Both the position numbers and the translations under genes were made by a program. Positions 33,282 to 42,131 of a stretch of 42,131 bases of DNA are shown here, one piece after another. Position 1 is the first letter of the stretch. Each line of letters opens with the position of its first letter. The notes beneath the pieces were generated by a model. It made no database searches, was not told the origin of the DNA, and saw only the letters and a program-made list of their open reading frames with translations. The stretch is from contig JAJPHD010000019.1 in NCBI GenBank assembly GCA_021325455.1, positions 1-42,131 of the forward strand, written 5' to 3'. Origin of the DNA: Actinomycetota bacterium (GTDB lineage Bacteria > Actinomycetota > Acidimicrobiia > Acidimicrobiales > JAJPHD01).

Positions 33282-33866
33282 TCAGGGCGCCTGGCGGTGC
33301 GCGGCGACTATAGCGGTCAGCTCGGCGGAGGCCCGCTCCACGTCGTCGTTCACCACCACGTGGTGGGCCAGCTCCCTGGCCCGGCGCTCCTCCTCCTCCG
33401 CCACGGCCAGGCGCATGGCCACATGGGCGTCGTCGTCACCCCGGGCCCGGAGCCGGCGCTCCTGGGAGGCCCGGTCGGGGGGCACGATCAGGATCACGAC
33501 CGCCCGGGGGCAGCGCTCCACCACCTGGCGAGCGCCCTGCACATCGATCTCCAGGACCACGTCGCAACCGGCGGGCGCCTCCAACCGGGGCGTGCCGTAC
33601 AGATGGCCGAGGAAGCTGGCCCATTCTAGGAAGCCACCGGCATCCCGGCGCCGGCGGAAGGTCTCCTCGTCCACGAACACGTAGGCGTCGGCAGGCTCGC
33701 CCGGCCGGCGGGGACGCGTGGTCCAGGACCGGCTCAGCCACAGGCCGGGGACGGCAGCCACCAGCCGGGAGACCAGGGTCCCCTTGCCGGCGCCGCCGGC
33801 GCCGAGGATGATGAATACCCGGGGACGGGGCTCGGGTTCCGCCGTCCGCTCGTCGGGGAACGTCAG
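33282..33866 (-). CDS. gmk: guanylate kinase with probable CTG start
   Basis: This enzyme phosphorylates GMP to GDP. It has a P-loop (GAGGAGKGT, about residues 22-30 of the CTG-started form), SRSWTTRPRRPGE, the GMP-binding EWASFLGHLYGTP segment and DVVLEIDVQGARQV. Between the in-frame TGA at about 33902 and the P-loop there is no ATG, GTG or TTG; the only NTG codon is the CTG at 33866, which overlaps the mihF stop as CTGA. The first standard start, a GTG at 33761, would delete the P-loop and kill the enzyme. I therefore annotate 194 residues from CTG. The P-loop lacks the usual GPSG start. Confidence 0.9.
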   Translation of the reverse strand: MTFPDERTAEPEPRPRVFIILGAGGAGKGTLVSRLVAAVPGLWLSRSWTTRPRRPGEPADAYVFVDEETFRRRRDAGGFLEWASFLGHLYGTPRLEAPAGCDVVLEIDVQGARQVVERCPRAVVILIVPPDRASQERRLRARGDDDAHVAMRLAVAEEEERRARELAHHVVVNDDVERASAELTAIVAAHRQAP

Positions 33867-34189
33867 CTGGACGAACCGGGGGCCCGCCGCAGGAGCGCTT
33901 CACGCTGGTTGCTGCCGAGCCCTTGCATCCGGCGGGTCTCGCTGATGCCCACCTCCTCCATGAGGTGGCGGGCCTTCACCTTGCCCACGCCGGGCAGTGA
34001 CTCGAGAACAGCCAGCACCTTCATCTTGCCGACCGTCTCGTCCTGGTTGGCCCGGTCGAGCACCTCCGAGAAGCTGACCGAGCCCATCTTGAGCTTCTCT
34101 TTGAGCTCGGCGCGCTGGCGCCTGGCCCGGGCAGCCTTCTCGAGGGCGGCCTGACGCTGGTCCGGAGAAAGGGTGGGAGGCAGCGGCAT
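33863..34189 (-). CDS. mihF: integration host factor of actinobacterial type (mIHF)
   Basis: The 108-residue protein aligns by eye with mycobacterial mIHF along its length: LPPTLSPDQRQAALEKAARARRQRAELK, then GKMKVLAVLESLPGVGKVKARHLMEEVGI with a helix-hairpin-helix-like segment and TRRMQGLGSNQREALL. It is a DNA-bending nucleoid protein, unrelated to HU-type IHF. The ATG at 34189 fits relatives; an ATG-type start 17 codons upstream lies back over pyrF. The stop is CTGA-overlapped by gmk. Confidence 0.95.
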   Translation of the reverse strand: MPLPPTLSPDQRQAALEKAARARRQRAELKEKLKMGSVSFSEVLDRANQDETVGKMKVLAVLESLPGVGKVKARHLMEEVGISETRRMQGLGSNQREALLRRAPGSSS

Positions 34190-34223
34190 GGCTGGCACCC
34201 TAGCCCACCCGAGGCTGCCCCCG

Positions 34224-34949
34224 CTACGGCCTCTGCCCACCCGCCCCCGCCCCGAGGGTCCCGGCCAGGCCGGCGCTCAGCGACCGGGCCGCGGCCTGGG
34301 GATCGGCGGCGCCGGTGACGGCGCGCCCGATGACCAGGAGGTCGGCGCCCATGGCCAGGGCTTCCGCCGGCGTGGCCACCCGGCCCTGGTCGTGACGCTG
34401 GGTGCCGGCGGGGCGGATACCGGGTACCACCTTCACCAGCCCCGGGGCGGCCTGGCCCACCTCGGCCAGGTCCGGGGCGGCACAGACCACCCCCCCACAG
34501 CCCGAGACCCGGGCCAGCGACGCCCTCCGGGCCAGCTCGCCCGGAGGGGCCTCGGCCTCGCTGGTGAGGACGGTCACGCCCAGGGCCATGGGCGGGGGCA
34601 GCCCGGCGGCTGCCGCGCCCTCGGCCAAGCCCGAGACGCCCGCCTCCAGCATGGGGCGCCCCCCCAGGCCATGGAGGGTCAGGTAGGAGATGCCGAGCCC
34701 CCCGAGCACCCTGGCCGCCCGCTCCACGGTGGTGGGTATGTCGTGGAGCTTCAGGTCCAAGAAGACCTTCCAGCCCTCGTCCACCAGAGCGCTCACCACC
34801 TCCGGGCCGGCCGCGCTGAACAGCTCCAGGCCCACCTTGGCCACCCCGAACCAGGGCCGTAGCCTCCGGGCCAGCCGCAGGGCCGCGATCAGGTCGTCCA
34901 CGTCCAGGGCCAGGGCCAGGCGGTCCCGTACCTTCTCTCCGTCACCCAT
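34224..34949 (-). CDS. pyrF: orotidine 5'-phosphate decarboxylase
   Basis: The 241-residue barrel makes UMP from OMP. The catalytic Asp-Lys-Asp array is seen in VFLDLKLHDIPTTVERAARVL, with KVGLELF before and VVPGIRPAG near the end. The ATG at 34949 overlaps the end of pyrD by 8 bases (ATGGGTGA). It is of the PyrF type seen in E. coli and Bacillus and not the longer mycobacterial form. Last gene of the pyr operon before mihF. Confidence 0.96.
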   Translation of the reverse strand: MGDGEKVRDRLALALDVDDLIAALRLARRLRPWFGVAKVGLELFSAAGPEVVSALVDEGWKVFLDLKLHDIPTTVERAARVLGGLGISYLTLHGLGGRPMLEAGVSGLAEGAAAAGLPPPMALGVTVLTSEAEAPPGELARRASLARVSGCGGVVCAAPDLAEVGQAAPGLVKVVPGIRPAGTQRHDQGRVATPAEALAMGADLLVIGRAVTGAADPQAAARSLSAGLAGTLGAGAGGQRP

Positions 34950-35939
34950 GGGCTGCCCCCACCAGGTCGCCGACCTTGCGCACCCCGTGGCGCCGGCACC
35001 ACCGGCGCAGCTCGCCAAGCACCCGGGCCGGCGCCCGGGGGTCGGCCAGCGTGGCCGTCCCCACCTGGACGGCGCTGGCCCCTGCCATGAGCAGTTCCAC
35101 CGCCCCCTCACCGGTCCCCACCCCGCCGACACCCACGATGGGGGCAGCGGGAAAGGCGGCCCGGCACTCGTACACGGCCCGCACCGCCACCGGGTGAAGG
35201 GGTGGTCCCGACAGCCCGCCCCCACCGGCACCCAGGGCCGGGCGCCGGGCCTCGATGTCGATGGCCATGGCGGCCATGGTGTTCACCAGCGTCAGGCCCT
35301 CCGCCCCCGCCCGCAGCGCAGCGTCGGCGACCCCTTGGAGGTCGGCGGCCTGGGGGCTTAGCTTGGCCCACACCGGCCGGCCGGTCCGGGCGGCAACCAC
35401 GGCGCCGATGGCGTCGGAGGTGGCCGTTGCCGAGTGGGAGAACATGTGCCTGCCGTCCTCCAGGTTGGGGCAGCTCAGGTTGACCTCCACCGCCACCAGC
35501 TGGGGTGGCGCCCCGGCCAGGAGCGAGGCGGCGGCGCCGTAGTCCTCCACGGTGCGGCCCCAGATGCTCACCACCACCCTGGCCCCCGCCGCCACGAGCG
35601 CCGGAAGATCGGCCTCCAGCCAGGCCTGCACGCCCGGGCCCTGGAGCCCGACGCTGTTGAGCATGCCGCCCGGCCCTCCCGAGGCGGCCAGGCGGGGAGC
35701 CTCGTTGCCTGCCCAGGGCCAGGGAGCCAGCGACTTCACGACCACCGCCCCCAGGGCGGAGAGATCGAGGTAGGGAGCCAGCTCGGCCCCATGGCCGGAC
35801 GTGCCCGAGGCGGTCATGACCGGGTTGGGCAGCGTGAGGGAGCCCACCCGGGTGACCAGCTCCGGGCCTCGTGCCAAGGACCACCCCCACTCGGCGAGCC
35901 CCTGCCAGGGCGGCTGCCGGCGGGGCACCAGCCACTGCC

Positions 35940-35943
<4 letters not shown>
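34942..35943 (-). CDS. pyrD: dihydroorotate dehydrogenase, class 1B-like
   Basis: The 333-residue FMN barrel oxidises dihydroorotate to orotate. It shows [29 protein letters not shown], the class 1 active-site [12 protein letters not shown] with cysteine as base, [17 protein letters not shown] and [30 protein letters not shown]. There is no membrane-targeting N-terminus, unlike class 2. Class 1B enzymes normally pair with the PyrK iron-sulfur flavoprotein, but no pyrK lies beside it. The ATG at 35943 overlaps the carB stop (ATGA). The first 30 residues are a short unconserved leader. Confidence 0.94.
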
Positions 35944-39398
<3,455 letters not shown>

Positions 39399-39403
39399 GC
39401 TGG

Positions 39404-40549
39404 CTAGGGCCGCCCGTCCTCGACCAGGCGGCGGAACCTCTCGAACAGGCCCGTGGCGTCGTGGGGACCCGGACCGGCCTCCGGGTGGTACTGCACGCTG
39501 AAGGCCGGCACCCCGGGGTCGGTGCTCCTCAACCCCTCCACCACGCCGTCATTGAGGTTCACGTGCGTTACGGCCACCCGGCGGGGGTCCAGGCCGGCAG
39601 GGTCCACGGCGTAGTTGTGGTTCTGGCTGGTGATCTGCACCGGCCCGCCCTCCAGGTCGCGTACGGGATGGTTGCCCCCGTGGTGGCCGAAGGGCAGCTT
39701 GTAGGTGCTCCCCCCGAGGGCCGTGGCCAGGACCTGGTGGCCCAGGCATATGCCCATGACCGGGACCTCCCCGAGCAGGGCCTTCACCGTGTCCACCACC
39801 CACGGCAGGGCGGCGGGGTCGCCGGGGCCGTTGGACAGGAAGACGCCGTCCGGCCTCCGGCCCAGGACCTCCCCGGCGTCGGTGCCGGCCGGGACCACCT
39901 CCACGGTGGCCCAGGCGGTGAGGTAGCGCAGCTGGCTCACCTTGAGGCCGAGGTCGTAGGCCACGACGCGGTACGGCCCGTCCCCCACCGTGTAGGCAGC
40001 GGGGGTGGTCACCCCCGACACCATGTCGGCCCCGGTCGTGCCCGGCTCGCCAGCGGCGGCGTCCGCCAGGTCCTCGGGGCTGAAGGCCCCCGGCCCCTCG
40101 ATCGCCCCCAGGGCGCAGGGCAGGGCCCCGTGGGACCGGAGGTGGCGGGTCAGCCGGCGGGTGTCGACGCCCGTGATGCCGGGGACGCCGTGGCGGCGGA
40201 GAAAGCTGTCGAGGTCCTCGCTGGCCCGCCAGCTGCTCGGACGGCGGGCCAGCTCTCTCACCACCACCCCCCGGCACCGGGGCCGGGGGCTCTCGTCGTC
40301 CTCGGAGCTGGTCCCGTAGTTCCCGATGTGGGGGTAGGTGAAGGCGACCACCTGGCCGGCATAGGAGGGGTCGGTGAGGACCTCCTGGTAGCCGGTCATG
40401 GCGGTGTTGAACACCAGCTCCCCCGTCGCGGGACGGCCGGGGCGCTCGCCGGTGACAGGGCGGCCGGCGCCCAGGGCCCCCATGGCCTCTCCCTCGAAGG
40501 TGGTCCCGTCGGCGAGCACGAGGAGGGCGGCGACCTCGGCCCCGGTCAC
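39404..40549 (-). CDS. carA: carbamoyl-phosphate synthase small (glutaminase) subunit
   Basis: The 381-residue subunit has an N-terminal CPSase domain ([46 protein letters not shown]) and a class I glutamine amidotransferase domain with the nucleophile cysteine in [10 protein letters not shown] and [11 protein letters not shown] at the end. It releases ammonia from glutamine for CarB. The GTG at 40549 overlaps the pyrC stop (GTGA); longer upstream frames lie over pyrC. Confidence 0.97.
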   Translation of the reverse strand: MTGAEVAALLVLADGTTFEGEAMGALGAGRPVTGERPGRPATGELVFNTAMTGYQEVLTDPSYAGQVVAFTYPHIGNYGTSSEDDESPRPRCRGVVVRELARRPSSWRASEDLDSFLRRHGVPGITGVDTRRLTRHLRSHGALPCALGAIEGPGAFSPEDLADAAAGEPGTTGADMVSGVTTPAAYTVGDGPYRVVAYDLGLKVSQLRYLTAWATVEVVPAGTDAGEVLGRRPDGVFLSNGPGDPAALPWVVDTVKALLGEVPVMGICLGHQVLATALGGSTYKLPFGHHGGNHPVRDLEGGPVQITSQNHNYAVDPAGLDPRRVAVTHVNLNDGVVEGLRSTDPGVPAFSVQYHPEAGPGPHDATGLFERFRRLVEDGRP

Positions 40550-41910
40550 CGCTGCGCCTCGGCGTCGACCACCACGGCCTCCCCTCCCAGGACGGTGTGG
40601 CGCACCCGGCCCTTCAGCCGGCACCCGGCGAAGGGGGTGTTGGCGCTCCTGCTGGCCAGCCGGGCCGGGTCCACCACCCACTCGGCGGTCGGGTCGATGA
40701 CGCACAGGTTGGCCTTGGCCCCGGGGGCGACGGGACCGCCGTGGCGGTTCGAGACCCCCGCAATGGCGGCCGGCTTCCAGGAGAGGAGGCCCAGCAGCCT
40801 CTCGAAGGGAAGGGCCGCCCCGCCCCCGCCCTGCCGGCCCTCGGGCCGGTGGGGCCTGCCACCGGCCACCTCCAGCTCCTCGCCTTCGGTCAGGCACGTG
40901 AGCGCCACGGCCAGGGCTGTCTCCAGGCCGACCATGCCCGGCGGCGCCTGGTCGAAGGGAGCCTCCTTGGCCTCCTGGGGGTGCGGGGCATGGTCCGTGG
41001 CGATGGCATCGATGGTCCCGTCGGCCAGGCCCGCCCGCACCGCCTCAAGGTCCTCATCGGAGCGGAGGGGAGGGTTCACCTTGAACACCGGGTCCCAGGT
41101 GCCCACGGCGGCATCGGTCAGGGTCAGGTGGTGGGGCGTGACCTCGGCCGTCACCGGGAGCCCGTGGGCCTTGGCCGACCTCACCAGGTCCACGGACCCG
41201 GCGGTGGAGAGGTGGAGGAAGTGGAGCCGGCCCCCGGTCTGGCGGGCCAGCCCCAGGTCCCGGGCCAACATGACCTCCTCGGCCGCCGCCGGCACCCCCG
41301 GCACGCCGAGCCGGCTGGACCACTCCCCCTCGTGCATGTGCCCATCGGCGGAGAGGCAGGCGTCCTCGCAGTGCTGGGCCAAGGTGACCCCGAGGGCCGA
41401 GGCGTACTCGAGGGCCCGCCGCATGAGGCGGGCGTCCTGTACCCCGGCCCCGTCGTCGGTGAAGAGCCGTACCCCGAGCTCCGCCATCTCGGCCAGCGGG
41501 GCGAGCTGCTCACCCCGGCGCCCCACGGTGATGGCCCCGGCCACCAGCACCTCGGCGGCAGCCCCGACCGCCAGCTCCCGCACCTGGCGCACCACGGCGG
41601 CGCAGTCCATCGGGGGGTCGGTGTTGGGCATGGCGACCAGTGCCGTGTAGCCGCCCAGAGCCGCGGCCCGGGCCCCCGTCTCCACGCGCTCGGCCTCCTC
41701 GGCCCCGGGCTCGCGCAGGTGGGCGTGCAGGTCCACCAGCCCGGGAGCCACGAAGCACCCCCCGGCGTCCAAGACGGTGGCTCCCCGCGGCACGTCGATG
41801 CCAGGGTCCACGCCGAGCACGACCCCCTCTCCCACGGCCACGTCCGCCCGGCGGGTGCCCGTGGCGTCGACCACCGTGCCACCCCTCACCACCAGCTGGA
41901 CCCGGGTCAC
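40546..41910 (-). CDS. pyrC: dihydroorotase
   Basis: This 454-residue class I dihydroorotase cyclises carbamoyl aspartate. The metal-binding [30 protein letters not shown] and ATDHAPHP motifs are all present, so this is an active enzyme. A Gly-rich insert of about 20 residues (near [13 protein letters not shown]) lies in the C-terminal part. The GTG at 41910 overlaps the pyrB stop as GTGA. Confidence 0.97.
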   Translation of the reverse strand: MTRVQLVVRGGTVVDATGTRRADVAVGEGVVLGVDPGIDVPRGATVLDAGGCFVAPGLVDLHAHLREPGAEEAERVETGARAAALGGYTALVAMPNTDPPMDCAAVVRQVRELAVGAAAEVLVAGAITVGRRGEQLAPLAEMAELGVRLFTDDGAGVQDARLMRRALEYASALGVTLAQHCEDACLSADGHMHEGEWSSRLGVPGVPAAAEEVMLARDLGLARQTGGRLHFLHLSTAGSVDLVRSAKAHGLPVTAEVTPHHLTLTDAAVGTWDPVFKVNPPLRSDEDLEAVRAGLADGTIDAIATDHAPHPQEAKEAPFDQAPPGMVGLETALAVALTCLTEGEELEVAGGRPHRPEGRQGGGGAALPFERLLGLLSWKPAAIAGVSNRHGGPVAPGAKANLCVIDPTAEWVVDPARLASRSANTPFAGCRLKGRVRHTVLGGEAVVVDAEAQR

Positions 41911-42131
41911 TGCCCGCTCCCGAGGAGGAGGAAGAGCACGGCCATGCGCACCGCCACGCCGTTCCTCACCTGGCGGGTGACCACCGAGCAGGGGAGGTCG
42001 GCCACCTCGGCGGCGATCTCCACACCCCGGTTCATGGGGCCGGGGTGCATGACCAGGCTTCCCTCGCTGAGCCGGGCGGCACGGCTCCGGGTGAGCCCGT
42101 AGCGGGCCGTGTACTCACGGAGTGAGGGGAG
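41907..42131 (-). CDS. pyrB: aspartate carbamoyltransferase catalytic subunit (C-terminal part)
   Basis: The last 74 residues are in the window: [18 protein letters not shown], then [14 protein letters not shown] and [20 protein letters not shown]. This is the ATCase C-terminus, including the HPGPMNRG active-site loop. The start lies beyond the right edge. It leads the pyrB-pyrC-carA-carB-pyrD-pyrF operon here; pyrR, which often precedes it, cannot be seen. Confidence 0.95.
   Translation of the reverse strand, partial: LPSLREYTARYGLTRSRAARLSEGSLVMHPGPMNRGVEIAAEVADLPCSVVTRQVRNGVAVRMAVLFLLLGSGQ

Overview
The window comes from a high-GC actinobacterium. The 16S fragment is of actinobacterial type, and the genes keep the gene neighbourhoods of Actinomycetota: mihF beside pyrF and gmk, a PriA without helicase motifs, and argF-argR-argG-argH. 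From memory of 16S and protein style, the class Acidimicrobiia is my best guess, but this is not proven. Nearly everything is on the minus strand. Only three genes point the other way, at about 6.05, 13.5 and 17.8 kb.

Layout, listed by window coordinate (most genes are transcribed right to left). 1-575 is the 5' part of a 16S rRNA gene, with its leader and a clear promoter near 915-950. 1.0-5.7 kb holds a DNA-3-methyladenine glycosylase and argH, argG, argR, argF. 5.7-6.5 kb is a repeat-bearing gap with one small plus-strand gene, where argCJBD would be expected. 6.6-13.3 kb is a translation block: pheT, pheS, a soluble histidine kinase, a SpoU rRNA methyltransferase, rplT, rpmI and infC. 13.5-17.7 kb holds a DUF1844-type gene, a cold-shock-like gene and the riboflavin operon ribD-ribE-ribBA-ribH. 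17.8-19.3 kb is a membrane-anchored HtrA protease. 19.4-23.6 kb is mog, rpe, rsmB, fmt and an EamA transporter. 23.7-28.3 kb is an accessory block: a frameshifted DUF222-HNH gene behind a LexA/SOS box, a cytidylate-kinase-like gene, and a MerR regulator with its MFS exporter. 28.4-34.2 kb is priA, metK, coaBC, rpoZ, gmk and mihF. 34.2-42.1 kb is the pyrimidine operon pyrB(partial)-pyrC-carA-carB-pyrD-pyrF.

The genes are packed very tightly. Most junctions are 1-4 bp overlaps of the type ATGA, GTGA or TAGTG. At three junctions (mihF/gmk, rpoZ/coaBC, rplT/spoU) the same geometry appears as CTGA. For gmk no ATG, GTG or TTG is available before the P-loop, which suggests real CTG start codons fed by translational coupling. 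infC likewise has no standard start upstream of its conserved N-terminus and appears to start at ATA behind a good ribosome binding site.

The strongest items for follow-up are the noncanonical starts (gmk, infC), the SOS box on the double-frameshifted DUF222-HNH gene, the break between pheT and argF, the MFS-MerR operator candidate, the lack of pyrK beside a class 1B-like pyrD, and the helicase-dead PriA. I did not find a convincing wholly new multi-gene system.
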